This document shows, piece by piece, positions 41,979 through 51,096 of a stretch of 64,000 nucleotides of DNA. The stretch lies in assembly GCA_964638055.1 (NCBI GenBank), contig CAZWXF010000002.1, forward strand, positions 56,106 through 120,105. Reading direction: 5' to 3'. Made by a program: the position numbers and the translations under genes. Position 1 is the first letter of the stretch, and every line of letters starts with the position of its first letter. Source of the DNA: Prado023 sp964638055 (GTDB lineage Bacteria; Actinomycetota; Actinomycetes; S36-B12; CAIYMF01). The notes beneath the pieces were generated by a model. The model made no database searches. It was not told the origin of the DNA and saw nothing but the letters and a program-made list of their open reading frames with translations.

Positions 41979-42770
41979 TCAGACGGCCGACCCGGCTTTC
42001 GCCGGATGGTGGGCCCAGTCCCACCAGATCAGCCAGTGTCGTGACTGAACCATCGCCTGCGGACTCACACGTCGATCCCTGTCCGGGGTGTGGAAGCCGC
42101 CCCGGGAGGCGCTGTCGATCGCGAACGCAGTCACCTCGGAGGCAGGTCGTTCGATCGCCGTCACGTCCGCGGGCGGCGCAAGGACCTGGAACTGTGTCCA
42201 GTCGGAATCCAGCTTCACGGGCAGCACGCCGAATCCGGTCTCCCAGGAGCGAAGCACTCCGACGAAGATCCCCGGAGTCGCGTGGCCGTTCGCCACTCCG
42301 AAGTCAAGGATGAGCACCGCATCTGCGGGTCTCTGGCACGCCGCGAGGGTGAGCCGTTCCGGAGCATCGGGGGCCACAAGTCGGCTCAGAGGGTTCTCGG
42401 GGATGGGCGAACCCTCGGCAGGAGTCCTGCTGGTGTCCTTGAGGCCGAGGTCCGCCAGGAGCTCACCGAAGGAGGCCGGTTCGTCTCTTGGACTTTGGAA
42501 GTAGTCCCGGCGGTCGGCGATGTTGTACGCGTCGTAGGCGTCGCTGGGTAACGCGTAGGCTCCCGCCAATACGGCTGGCCGTCCGCTCGGAGGAAGTCCC
42601 ATCCCCGGCAGGGGGTGAGGTCCATCGCGTCGCAGATGGGCCAGAGACCGGTGCCGGGGAACAGCCGCGCACATGACAACCAGAACTGCCCGAGATCGTG
42701 GCCCGACCCGCTGCCCGATTCCCAACCAAGCAACTGGCCAGCGACGTGGTGGATCGCAGGCGAGTCAGCG
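41979..42770 (-). pseudogene. DUF4253-like gene with a frameshift
   Basis: Two minus-strand frames together make one protein. The 5' part reads HDLGQFWLSCARLFPGTGLWP and GWDFLRADGQPYW. From about base 42553 the next frame continues DAYDAYNIADRRDYFQSP and ends with VLRSWETGFGVLPVKLDSD, FQVLAPPADV and WLIWWD, the DUF4253 landmarks (RSWEerFGa, apP, WW). No start codon with a ribosome site is seen before the upstream gene's stop at 42771. So it is a broken gene or an indel error in a draft assembly. Function of DUF4253 is unknown. Confidence 0.55.
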
Positions 42771-43550
42771 TCACGTCCAGCAGACGGGATTTCTGGTCTC
42801 GACCGATGCGGTGAACAGGCATCGAAGTGCGTCGACGATGTTCCGCTGATGATCGGCCAGGGTGGTGCGCATCGGTCGCAGCACATGGGTGCCCAGCGGC
42901 CCGCGCACCCTGGGGTCGACCGAGACCGACGCGCCTACCCGGGGCACGACCACCGTCCGACGGCCGTCGACATCAAGCACCCGGTAGCGGCTGGTCCAGC
43001 CCACATGGGTCGTGCCGTCGAGCACCTGGACCCGACCGGACAGGTCGGTGATCACCAACTGGAAGTCATCGCACACCTGTAGCACCGCCCACTGGCCCCC
43101 AAGGTCGGTGGCGTCGATGTCACGCCAGGGCCCGGGCTTCGGTAACTGCAGACGAACCACATCCAGCGCCACATCCTCCAGCAGGGCCAGCTCCTCGAGC
43201 ATCACAGCCGAGAGTTCCGCGCTGACCGTGCCCCCGTTCGTGATGTGCGCCCACTCACCCAGCAGGTTGGGACACAGCGAGCGAGCGGCCATCGTCAGCG
43301 AGGAGCCGAACGACCCGACACCACTCCAATTGCTCAGCCACTCATCCGCGGCGAGCATCAGCCTGTCCTCGTTCTGCCTGGCGTGCCAGCAGGCATCCGC
43401 CTGCCACTCGTGGAACGCATCGGAGGCCTCCCGGCTCCACTCCACCAGGTCCACGTCCCCCGTCTCGGGATCGATCGCGACCGGCACCGGAGCCGACGTG
43501 GTCAGACCGTCGGCGTAGCAGCGGCAGGCGACGAACGCATCAAGCCCCAT
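42771..43550 (-). CDS. Uncharacterised protein of the MGLDAFV.CRC type
   Basis: A 259-residue protein beginning MGLDAFVACRCYADG, a start shared by a widespread hypothetical family as I recall it, which supports ATG 43550 although GGAGG is directly adjacent and GGGGGG lies ten bases up. It has Trp/His-rich blocks (FHEWQADACWHARQNEDRLM, WLSNWSGVGSF) and a C-terminal beta-rich half. Its last 45 residues resemble the end of the neighbouring 43540 gene (LFTASVETRNPVCW against VFAASVRTGSPVVW). No catalytic motif is recognised. It overlaps the upstream gene by 11 bases. Confidence 0.65.
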   Translation of the reverse strand: MGLDAFVACRCYADGLTTSAPVPVAIDPETGDVDLVEWSREASDAFHEWQADACWHARQNEDRLMLAADEWLSNWSGVGSFGSSLTMAARSLCPNLLGEWAHITNGGTVSAELSAVMLEELALLEDVALDVVRLQLPKPGPWRDIDATDLGGQWAVLQVCDDFQLVITDLSGRVQVLDGTTHVGWTSRYRVLDVDGRRTVVVPRVGASVSVDPRVRGPLGTHVLRPMRTTLADHQRNIVDALRCLFTASVETRNPVCWT

Positions 43551-44394
43551 CCTCCACCGCCCCCCACACAACTGGGCTTCCAGTCCGGACCGAGGCGGCG
43601 AAGACCTCCCCCAGCACCGCCCACGTCCAGGCGTATCGCTCATGGCATGCCACGTCGTGGTCGACGAGTCGCACCGTGCCCGCCAGCGTTCCATCACCAC
43701 GGTGGACACCAGCCCGCGAGACAACCCCTCCGGCCATCATCCGTTCAGCGGTCTCACCGTCCCGATCTCCACCCGCGGTCGCGATCCACGCGGCGATCTC
43801 GGCCTCATCGTCGGCGCTCTCGGCACGCCGACGTGCCCTTGCCTCCGCCGCCTCCACGGCCTCCCCGTCACCCACCGGCAACAGGATCGCATTGCCCCGG
43901 GTGGTGCCCACCTGGACGAACAGCCGGCCGACGGACCCCAACCGGCGGCTCGCTCTCCGAGTCAAGCCGCCCGCTGTGACGTCGAGTTCCCGGAGCACCT
44001 GGGCCCTGCCGCATGTGATCTCGATCCGGTCATCCCCGGACTCGCCCAACACCGCGTATGGCCACCCCGAGCGAGGATGGGTCGCAACGGTCTCCTCCAA
44101 CAGTCTCTGCGTCGGCGACGACCGCGGTGCCGCGGCTGACCCCCGCCCGGCCCAGCTCCGCCAAGCACCGCGCACTGAGGTCAGGCGGCGTGGCCGCATG
44201 CTCCCCTTCGTTGAACAACTGCTCCCCCCGCAGGTACAACTGGGAGATCAGGGTACGAACGCCCCCCGCTCCTCGCTGAGATCGGCAACCAGTCGCCCGA
44301 GAGACCAGTGCGTGGAGCCGTCGTCGACAACCCACGCGCGATCCCCCACCCTCGCCACCACCGAAGCCACCCCTCGACGGTGCTCCACGGTCAC
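43540..44394 (-). pseudogene. Uncharacterised gene, apparently frameshifted in its 5' third
   Basis: The 3' 200 codons form an intact frame (THPRSGWPYAVLGESGDD ... VFAASVRTGSPVVWGAV). Upstream, the protein-like sequence jumps frame twice: GTG 44394 opens MTVEHRRGVASVVARVGDRAW and stops at 44248, where another frame carries LISQLYLRGEQLFNEGEHA, before the main frame takes over near RLLEETVATHP. This suggests one gene of about 280 codons with two indels. The C-terminus is paralogous to the next gene. A 219-residue ORF from 44199 is the only intact piece. Function unknown. Confidence 0.4.
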
Positions 44395-44571
44395 GACACA
44401 AATGGACTCGCTCTGGACTCACTCGGTCTTCGAGGGAGACGCGTTGCCCAGGCGAACCAGACGAGCAGGACACCCGCCTCGAGCCTTCGGCGACTGGTCC
44501 GGGTTCCACGGCATCGCTGCCGTGGCCAATCAGCTACCCGAGCACACGGCCGGCGCCCGCACGCCTACCGC
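44395..44571. other. Stretch with no supportable gene
   Basis: Between the broken gene and the repeat block. Open frames here have no start signal or recognisable content. Confidence 0.4.
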
Positions 44572-44904
44572 TGCGACGTGGCGTGACCAGCGTCGTCCGG
44601 CTGCGCTGGGTTGTGGTCTCGACANNNNNNNNNNNNNNNNNNNNNNNNNNNNNNNNNNNNNNNNNNNNNNNNNNNNNNNNNNNNNNNNNNNNNNNNNNNN
44701 NNNNNNNNNNNNNNNNNNNNNNNNGCTGCGACGTGGCGTGACCAGCGTCGTCCGGCTGCGCTGGGTTGTGGTCTCGACATGCTCGACCGACGTCTGTGGG
44801 TCGATCCCGTCGAGGCTGCGACGTGGCGTGACCAGCGTCGTCCGGCTGCGCTGGGTTGTGGTCTCGACAAGCTCGACCGACGGCCATTGGTCGATCCCGT
44901 CGAG
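44572..44904. repeat. 90-bp tandem repeat containing an assembly gap
   Basis: Units begin GCTGCGACGTGGCGTGACC. Complete 90-bp copies lie at 44725-44814 and 44815-44904, and the first 53 bases of another at 44572-44624. Each contains GGTCTCGACAAGCTCGACC, the dispersed element seen at 9.6, 53.15 and 60.7 kb, in inverted orientation. Bases 44625-44724 are 100 Ns, a scaffold gap that must hide at least part of another unit, so the copy number is unknown. Confidence 0.9.
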
Positions 44905-44916
44905 GCCGCGTCGGCG

Positions 44917-44922
44917 TAGCCT
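44917..44922 (+). promoter_or_regulatory. -10 box for a probably leaderless ABC operon
   Basis: TAGCCT ends eight bases before the ATG at 44931; no ribosome-binding site is present between them. Confidence 0.45.
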
Positions 44923-44930
44923 CGGCGCCC

Positions 44931-46010
44931 ATGAGAGCCATGGTCATCAAGGAGTTCCGGGAGCTGCGCCGCGATCACCGGACCATGGGGATGCTCATCA
45001 TGATGCCCCTGCTCCTACTGGTCGTCTTCGGCTACGCCGCGAACTTCACCGTCAGCAGTGTCGAGACCGCCGTCGTCGGCCCGAGCGCCCAGGCCCTCGC
45101 CGATTCGCTGCCCGACTTCTTCGAGGTCGAGCAGGTCAGCCCGGAGCTCGACCGCGCGGCTGCCGAGCAGCTCGTCGTCGACAACGAAGTCGACGTCGTG
45201 CTCATCACCGGGATCGCCCCGCGGGTCGCCCTCGTGGACGGCTCCAACCTCTTCGCCGCCCAGTCCGCGGTGTCCATGCTCAACCGCGCAGGCGGCGCGA
45301 TCCAGACCGAGGTCATGTTCAACCCTGAGCTCAAGACCTCGTGGGTCATGATCCCGGCGATCATCGGGCTGATCCTGACCTTCATCGGCACCATCGTGAC
45401 CAGCATCGGCATGGTCCGGGAGCGTGAGACGGGCACACTGGAACAGCTCGCGGTCATGCCGATCTCGCCCAGTGCGGTGATCCTGGGCAAGATCACCCCG
45501 TATTTCCTGGTGGCCGCGCTGGACATGACGGTCATCACGGTCCTGGGCATCCTGCTGTTCGACGTGCCGTTCAACGGCAGCCCGGCGGTGTTCGCGGTCG
45601 GCGCGGCGCTCTTCCTGTTCGTGGTGCTCGGGCTTGGGGTCTTCATCTCGACGGTCTCCCAGACCGCCGGGCAGGCGATCCAGACCGCGTTCTTCTTCCT
45701 GTTGCCGCAGATCCTGCTCTCCGGGATGATCTTCCCGCTCGTGGCGATCCCTTGGGGTGTTCGCTGGATCTCCTACCTGCTGCCACTGACGTACTTCACG
45801 ATGATCTCCCAAGGCGTGATGATCCGGGGAGCCTCGATCGACACGCTGCTCCTGCCCTTCGCGGCTCTGGCTGTCATGGCGCTGGTCATCTTCACGGGCG
45901 CAGTGCTGAGGTTCCGTCGCGACCTCGCCCCGGGCCGTCGGCGCAGCCGCCGATCCCGCGATGACTCCGTCCCTGGGACACCCGGCACGCCCGAGCCGGT
46001 GGGGTCATGA
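44931..46010 (+). CDS. ABC-2 type exporter permease (YhhJ-like)
   Basis: A 359-residue permease. One helix near residues 18-38 (MLIMMPLLLLVVFGYAANF), a large extracytoplasmic loop (45-135), then five helices from about 140 with the ABC-2 motif VRERETGTLEQLAVMPISP near 164. An Arg-rich tail (GRRRSRRSRDD) ends it. The layout matches drug/lipid exporters such as YhhJ. The next two genes encode its ATPases and overlap in series. Substrate unknown. Confidence 0.9.
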   Translation: MRAMVIKEFRELRRDHRTMGMLIMMPLLLLVVFGYAANFTVSSVETAVVGPSAQALADSLPDFFEVEQVSPELDRAAAEQLVVDNEVDVVLITGIAPRVALVDGSNLFAAQSAVSMLNRAGGAIQTEVMFNPELKTSWVMIPAIIGLILTFIGTIVTSIGMVRERETGTLEQLAVMPISPSAVILGKITPYFLVAALDMTVITVLGILLFDVPFNGSPAVFAVGAALFLFVVLGLGVFISTVSQTAGQAIQTAFFFLLPQILLSGMIFPLVAIPWGVRWISYLLPLTYFTMISQGVMIRGASIDTLLLPFAALAVMALVIFTGAVLRFRRDLAPGRRRSRRSRDDSVPGTPGTPEPVGS

Positions 46011-46861
46011 CCGACGGCCCCCGGAGCGGACGTGGCGCCGTCGCCACGGGGCTGGTCGTGCGCTTCGGCAGCCGGACGGCCCTGGACAGGGTCAGCATGA
46101 CCGCTCCGGCGGGAGCGGTGACCGCGGTCGTCGGCGGCGACGGGGCCGGCAAGACGACCCTGCTGCGCTGCCTCATGGGGCGCGTCCCCCTCGCCTCGGG
46201 AACCGTGGACGTGCCTGACCTGGCGAGGATCGGCTACCTGCCCGCCACCGTTGGGAGCTGGCGCGGCCTGACCGTGCAGCAGAACGTGGAGTTCGTGGGC
46301 GGGTCGTACGGATTGTCCGGGCGCGAGCTGGCCAAGCGCGCGGCCGAGCTGCTGGAGGTGGCCGGCCTCGCGCCGTTCTCGGGCCGGACCGTGACCGCCC
46401 TGTCGGGCGGGATGCGGCGCAAGCTCGGATTCGTGATGGCGATGATGCATCGCCCTGACCTGCTCGTCCTCGACGAGCCGAGCACGGGAGTCGACCCCGT
46501 CAGCCGGGTGGACCTGTGGCGCCTGATCTCGGGCGCGGCCGCCAGCGGCACGGCGATCGTGCTGAGCACGACCTACCTGGACGAGGCGGAGCGCGCGTCG
46601 TCGGTGCTCGTCCTGGACGAGGGGCGGGAGCTGCTCGTCGGCTCGCCGAGCGACCTGACCGCGGGCGTGCCGGGCAGGCTCACGCAGGTGGCCACGCCGA
46701 CCCGTCGCAGCTGGGCGTGGAGGCGCGGTCGTGGCTTCCGTGAGCTGTGGCCCCCGGGCACGGACCCGGTCGGCGACCCGGTCGGCCGACCCGACCTGGA
46801 GGACGCGGTGGTCGCGGCCACGGTCCTGCGGCGCAACGAGGCCATCGAGGAGCTGGCATGA
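46007..46861 (+). CDS. ABC exporter ATP-binding protein, first of two
   Basis: A 284-residue ATPase. Walker A GGDGAGKTT near residue 47 (Asp in place of the usual Asn), signature LSGGMRRKLGFVMAM, Walker B LLVLDEPSTGVDPVSR. The D-loop is normal. The H-loop histidine is replaced: STTYLDEAERA where STHY is usual. Operon overlap at both ends. It probably pairs with the second ATPase as a heterodimer. Confidence 0.9.
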   Translation: MTDGPRSGRGAVATGLVVRFGSRTALDRVSMTAPAGAVTAVVGGDGAGKTTLLRCLMGRVPLASGTVDVPDLARIGYLPATVGSWRGLTVQQNVEFVGGSYGLSGRELAKRAAELLEVAGLAPFSGRTVTALSGGMRRKLGFVMAMMHRPDLLVLDEPSTGVDPVSRVDLWRLISGAAASGTAIVLSTTYLDEAERASSVLVLDEGRELLVGSPSDLTAGVPGRLTQVATPTRRSWAWRRGRGFRELWPPGTDPVGDPVGRPDLEDAVVAATVLRRNEAIEELA

Positions 46862-47739
46862 CCACCCTGCTGGAGCTGGCGGGCGTCTCCAAGCGCTTCG
46901 GGGACTTCGAGGCTGTCAGCGACGTGTCGTTCCACGTCGGGGGCGGTGAGGTGGTCGGGCTGCTGGGCGCGAACGGCGCGGGCAAGACCACGGCACTGCG
47001 GATGGCGCTGGGGCTGCTGGCACCCTCAGCCGGACACGTGCGGCTGCTCGGTGCAGAACCCGGTCGTGACGTGAGACGACGCATCGGCTATGTGCCGCAG
47101 GGCCTGGGCCTCTGGGCCGACCTGACCGTCCGGGAGAACCTCGAGTTCGTGGCCTCCTCCTACGGTCGGCCGCGACCGGAGATCCCCACATCGTTGGCAG
47201 ACCGGGCCCACGACCTGGTGGGCCGGATACCCCTGGGCAGCCAGCGGGAGCTCGCGTTCGCAGCGGTGCTCCTGCACTCCCCCGAGCTGCTCGTCCTCGA
47301 CGAGCCGACCAGCGGAGTGGGGCCGCTGGCACGCGCCTCCCTCTGGGACACCGTCCACGAGCGAGCGGACGCCGGGGTCGGCGTCCTGGTGACCACGCAC
47401 TACATGGCCGAGGCCCAGCAGTGCGATCGCCTCCTGCTCATGTCCGCCGGGCGCCTGGCCGCGCAGGGCAGCCAGGAGGAGATCGTCGGCGACACCACGG
47501 CGGTCGTGGTCACCACAGACGACTGGAGCCGCGCCTTCGCCGTCCTGAGCGACGCGGGCCTGCCCGTCACGTTGGCCGGCACGGCCGTCCGGGTCGCTGA
47601 TGTCGAGTCCGGCGTCGTGGCCAGAGCCCTGTCCGATGCGGGGGTCGACGCCCAGGTGGCCGCCACGGCTGCCTCGATCGAGGAGCGGATGACCGTCCTG
47701 GCCGCCGCTGACCCGGGCGCCGGACCGGACGGGGGCTGA
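46858..47739 (+). CDS. ABC exporter ATP-binding protein, second of two
   Basis: A 293-residue ATPase. Walker A GANGAGKTT near residue 41, Q-loop VPQGLGLW, Walker B LLVLDEPTSGVGPLAR, H-loop TTHYMAEA. The signature reads IPLGSQRELAFA instead of LSGGQ, as in the RbbA/YhiH group (LPLGwkQRLAL). The D-loop Asp is Gly (SGVGP). So one composite ATP site is probably degenerate. This domain has the H-loop its partner lacks. It ends three bases before a convergent gene. Confidence 0.9.
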   Translation: MTTLLELAGVSKRFGDFEAVSDVSFHVGGGEVVGLLGANGAGKTTALRMALGLLAPSAGHVRLLGAEPGRDVRRRIGYVPQGLGLWADLTVRENLEFVASSYGRPRPEIPTSLADRAHDLVGRIPLGSQRELAFAAVLLHSPELLVLDEPTSGVGPLARASLWDTVHERADAGVGVLVTTHYMAEAQQCDRLLLMSAGRLAAQGSQEEIVGDTTAVVVTTDDWSRAFAVLSDAGLPVTLAGTAVRVADVESGVVARALSDAGVDAQVAATAASIEERMTVLAAADPGAGPDGG

Positions 47740-47742
47740 CGC

Positions 47743-49989
47743 TCAACCCGCGGGCCACACCCGGAAGTCGATGCCCCGGACCGTCCCGTACCCGGTCGGG
47801 TTCACCGTGTCGGGCACGAGGATGTCGGGATCGATCTCGGTGACGAGGTCCCCGAAGTGGTCCACGGTCGTCACGACGGCCTTCGCAGCATCCTGGATCA
47901 CGGCGCTGACCTGTGGCTCGCGCCGCCGGCCTCCGGCGACCGCCGCCGCCCCAGCCCCGGCCCGGATGAGGAAGCTGCCCCCGCCGCGCGCGACCAGGCC
48001 CTCGGCACCGCCACCACCGAGGAGGATCCCGCGTCCAGCCGCCCGTCCGACGGGCTCGCGGATGAACACGCCCCCGCGCGCTCCGAGCAACTCCTCACCC
48101 CCCTGATCCCGTTGCCGCAGCTGGAAGGCACCGCCGCCACCCCCCTGCGGCTGGACCGCCTCGAGCCAGGCACCCACCTGGTCGCGCCATCTCGGGGGCA
48201 GCGGCTGCGGATTGAGCGACACCTCGTCGCCCGGGTTCCGGCCGCCGACGACGATGATGGCCCGGTCGTCCCCGCGGCTCCCGGCCAGGCGCTCGCGCCA
48301 CCTGGGGGGCAGCGGCTGGGGGTTCAGGGCCACTTCGTCGCCCGGGGTCCCCGACTCGATGACCAGGGCCCGGCCCGCAGCCGGGTCCCGCGTGAGCGCG
48401 CCAGCAGCCTCGAGGGCGGCGATCGAGCTGGTGCGCCGGCTGCCGTCGCCGGTGGCGAAGGAGACCTGCAGGTCGCCGTCGCGGAGCAGCTCTGCGAACT
48501 CCCGAGCGCGCTGCACCGTCACGGTCCCCGACCAGTTGCGCGGACTGACGCGCTCCACCTCACCCGGCACCCAGCGCCACTCCGGGTCGAGCGCGCAGGT
48601 GACGGTCAACGGGGTCCCGGTCTCCACGTCCTCGATGCGGAACCTGCGGCGCTGCCAGCCGTCGGAGCTGTCGTGCCACATCGCCACCATGTGGCCGGTC
48701 GGGTGCGAGCCCCCACCGGGATCGCCGGCGAGGCAGGTGAGGACGAACTGCTTGGGGCCGCGCCGGAAGACGTCCATGATCGACTCGTAGGCCTCGGGCT
48801 GCAGGGCGCGCAGGCTGAGCCGGGCATCGGCCAGGTCGAGGGCGGCGAACCCGGTGTCTGCGACCCCGGGCGGCTCCTCCTCCACCGCCGCGTCCCAGAG
48901 GCGCACGCCGGGGCTGCCGGCCAGGGAGCCCTGCTGCACCTGCGTGGCCAGGGGTGCGGCGGCGAACCCGTCGGCCGCGGCGGTCAGGCGTGTGGACTCC
49001 AGTGCTCGGTCGGCGGCCACCAGCCGACCCGCCACCGGCTCGCCCTCGGTCCTCGCCCGTACGAGGTCGAGGGCCGCGCCGGTGAGGAACCCCTGCGCGA
49101 TCGGGCTGATCATCGCGAACCGGGCGCGATCGACCGGCTCCCCGGCAGAGTCGGGCCAGGACACCTCGCCCTCCACGACCCCGGACTGGTCGGGCTCGCG
49201 ACACAGCAGGACCAGTGACTGGGTGCCGGCGGGCAGGGACCGGACCACTCCCGCGACGTCGCCGGCGTGGGCACCGAGTTGCCGCAGCAGGCTGTCGGGA
49301 TCGCCGACGAGCAGGGACAGGTAGCGGTGGCCCGATGTCAGCAGCCCGTCGAGTGCCTCGTTGAGCGGGGCCAGGGCGCCGTTCACCTGGTCGGAGCCGA
49401 GGGCGCCAGCGGCCGCAGACTCGACGAGGTTGTCGACGTCCCCTCCGGTGACGAAGCTGACGATCAGCTCGGCCACGGCGAGGATCGCGTCGGCCGGGAG
49501 GTTCTGTGAGTCCAGGTGCGGGGCCACGAGCTGGAGGTTGAGCACCTTCGAGCCACCGACCGGGCCCGTGACAGGCGGGATGTCCAGCAGGAGGTCGAAC
49601 GAGACGCTGAAGTCGATCGAGAAGCGCGGATCGGCGTAGGAGCCGAGGAAGCTCGGCTGGGTCGAGGTCGCGATGACCGTGCTCCGTCCCGTCTCCACGT
49701 GGATCAGGACGTCGCCGCTGTCCGTGCGCTGGATCGTCTTGAGCGGGTCCCCGGCGGCCAGGTTCACCACGATGTTGTAGAGCGTGAAGCCCTCGGCGAA
49801 CCGGTCGGCCTTGCCCAGCTCCGCCTTCAGGACGTCGGTCAGCCTGGGCCGCACATCGTCGCGCCAGGCCGAGTCCACCGCGTTCGTGAGGATCGGCAGG
49901 ATGCCACCCGTGCCCAGCCGACCGTCCGGCGTCGAGGAGATCGGCAGGATGTCGCCGGCGAACGGGATGTCGATTCCGATGGGGTCCAT
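47743..49989 (-). CDS. Large uncharacterised protein with two NPQPLPP motifs
   Basis: A 748-residue protein; ATG 49989 has GGAGG upstream. Residues 1-330 have alternating helical and beta segments (GIDIPFAGDILPISSTPDG, ILPILTNAVDSAWRDDV). A central region mentions no known catalytic motif. Near residues 565-620 two near-identical blocks, GDEVALNPQPLPPRW and GDEVSLNPQPLPPRW, are separated by 23 residues. The following 100 residues are Gly/Arg-rich (GGGGGAF, GARGG). The C-terminus is ordered again (VVTTVDHFGDLVTEIDPDI). No signal peptide or membrane helix, so likely cytoplasmic. NPQPLPP motifs recur in otherwise unrelated bacterial proteins, to my knowledge without an assigned role. Confidence 0.75.
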   Translation of the reverse strand: MDPIGIDIPFAGDILPISSTPDGRLGTGGILPILTNAVDSAWRDDVRPRLTDVLKAELGKADRFAEGFTLYNIVVNLAAGDPLKTIQRTDSGDVLIHVETGRSTVIATSTQPSFLGSYADPRFSIDFSVSFDLLLDIPPVTGPVGGSKVLNLQLVAPHLDSQNLPADAILAVAELIVSFVTGGDVDNLVESAAAGALGSDQVNGALAPLNEALDGLLTSGHRYLSLLVGDPDSLLRQLGAHAGDVAGVVRSLPAGTQSLVLLCREPDQSGVVEGEVSWPDSAGEPVDRARFAMISPIAQGFLTGAALDLVRARTEGEPVAGRLVAADRALESTRLTAAADGFAAAPLATQVQQGSLAGSPGVRLWDAAVEEEPPGVADTGFAALDLADARLSLRALQPEAYESIMDVFRRGPKQFVLTCLAGDPGGGSHPTGHMVAMWHDSSDGWQRRRFRIEDVETGTPLTVTCALDPEWRWVPGEVERVSPRNWSGTVTVQRAREFAELLRDGDLQVSFATGDGSRRTSSIAALEAAGALTRDPAAGRALVIESGTPGDEVALNPQPLPPRWRERLAGSRGDDRAIIVVGGRNPGDEVSLNPQPLPPRWRDQVGAWLEAVQPQGGGGGAFQLRQRDQGGEELLGARGGVFIREPVGRAAGRGILLGGGGAEGLVARGGGSFLIRAGAGAAAVAGGRRREPQVSAVIQDAAKAVVTTVDHFGDLVTEIDPDILVPDTVNPTGYGTVRGIDFRVWPAG

Positions 49990-50160
49990 GGCCGCCTCCG
50001 CGTCGAATCCCCCGCCTCGATGTCCCCCAGGGTGCTCGCTGCGGTCCCCCTTCGGCAAGGCCTCGGTGCGCGGACGTCACAGGACTGCGGGAGCCAAGCA
50101 CCGGCGACCCCGCCCGGGGCACGGCGCCCGAGGACGTCACGGAGCCTCACCCCGCTGGCC

Positions 50161-50166
50161 TACCCT
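50161..50166 (+). promoter_or_regulatory. -10 box for leaderless menB
   Basis: TACCCT ends six bases before the GTG at 50173. No ribosome-binding site is present. An in-frame GTG at 50167 is too close to the -10 to be transcribed. Confidence 0.45.
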
Positions 50167-50172
50167 GTGCCC

Positions 50173-51096
50173 GTGGACACCCGAGACCGATACCCGCTCC
50201 CGCCTGTCGCGGCCGAGCAGAGCCCGGCGCAGGGCGACCCGGCGATCTCCACGATCCGCCCGGCGGCCAGCTGGACGCCCGTGGGCGAGTGGAGCGACAT
50301 CCGCTACGAGCTCTCCGGGGACGGCGTCGCAAAGATCACGATCAACCGGCCCGAGGTGCGCAACGCGTTCCGGCCGCAGACGCTGTTCGAGCTCCAGCAC
50401 GCCTTCAACCTGGCCCGCGACGACGATTCCGTGGGCGTCATCATCCTGACCGGGCAGGGGGACTGGGCGTTCTGCTCGGGTGGGGACCAGCGCATCCGGG
50501 GCAACGACGGGTACATCGGCGACGACGAGGTCGCGCACAAGGGGATCGGCCGGCTCAACGTCCTGGACCTGCAGATCCAGATCCGCAGGCTCCCCAAGCC
50601 CGTCGTGGCGATGGTCGCCGGGTACGCCATCGGCGGTGGGCACGTCCTCCACGTCTGCTGTGACCTGACGATCGCCGCGGACAACGCGCGGTTCGGCCAG
50701 ACCGGCCCCAAGGTCGGCTCGTTCGACGGCGGCTACGGCTCGGGCCTGCTCGCCCGCCAGATCGGCCAGAAGCGCGCGCGTGAGATCTGGTTCCTGTGCC
50801 GCCAGTACGGCGCGGAGCAGGCGTCCGACTGGGGCCTGGTGAACTCGGTGGTCCCGCTGGCCGACCTCGAGGAGGAGACCATGGCCTGGGCGCACGAGAT
50901 GCTGGCCATGAGTCCCCTGGCGCTGCGGATGCTCAAGGCCTCGCTCAACGCAGCCGACGATGGGCTGGCCGGCATCCAGCAGCTGGCCGGTGACGCGACG
51001 CTGCTGTTCTACATGACGGAGGAGGCGCAGGAGGGCCGCGACGCCTACACCGCCCATCGGCGCCCGGACTTCGCCAAGTTCCCCAAGCGGCCGTGA
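50173..51096 (+). CDS. menB: 1,4-dihydroxy-2-naphthoyl-CoA synthase
   Basis: Crotonase-fold enzyme, 307 residues, that closes the second ring of the menaquinone head group. Seen: NRPEVRNAFRPQT, the oxyanion motif CSGGDQRIRG near residue 103, VAGYAIGGGHVLHVCCDLTIAA, GQTGPKVGSFDGGYGSG with the catalytic Asp, and the C-terminal RRPDFAKFPKRP. An N-terminal extension of about 35 residues is usual in actinobacterial MenB. Overlaps menC by four bases. Confidence 0.94.
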   Translation: MDTRDRYPLPPVAAEQSPAQGDPAISTIRPAASWTPVGEWSDIRYELSGDGVAKITINRPEVRNAFRPQTLFELQHAFNLARDDDSVGVIILTGQGDWAFCSGGDQRIRGNDGYIGDDEVAHKGIGRLNVLDLQIQIRRLPKPVVAMVAGYAIGGGHVLHVCCDLTIAADNARFGQTGPKVGSFDGGYGSGLLARQIGQKRAREIWFLCRQYGAEQASDWGLVNSVVPLADLEEETMAWAHEMLAMSPLALRMLKASLNAADDGLAGIQQLAGDATLLFYMTEEAQEGRDAYTAHRRPDFAKFPKRP

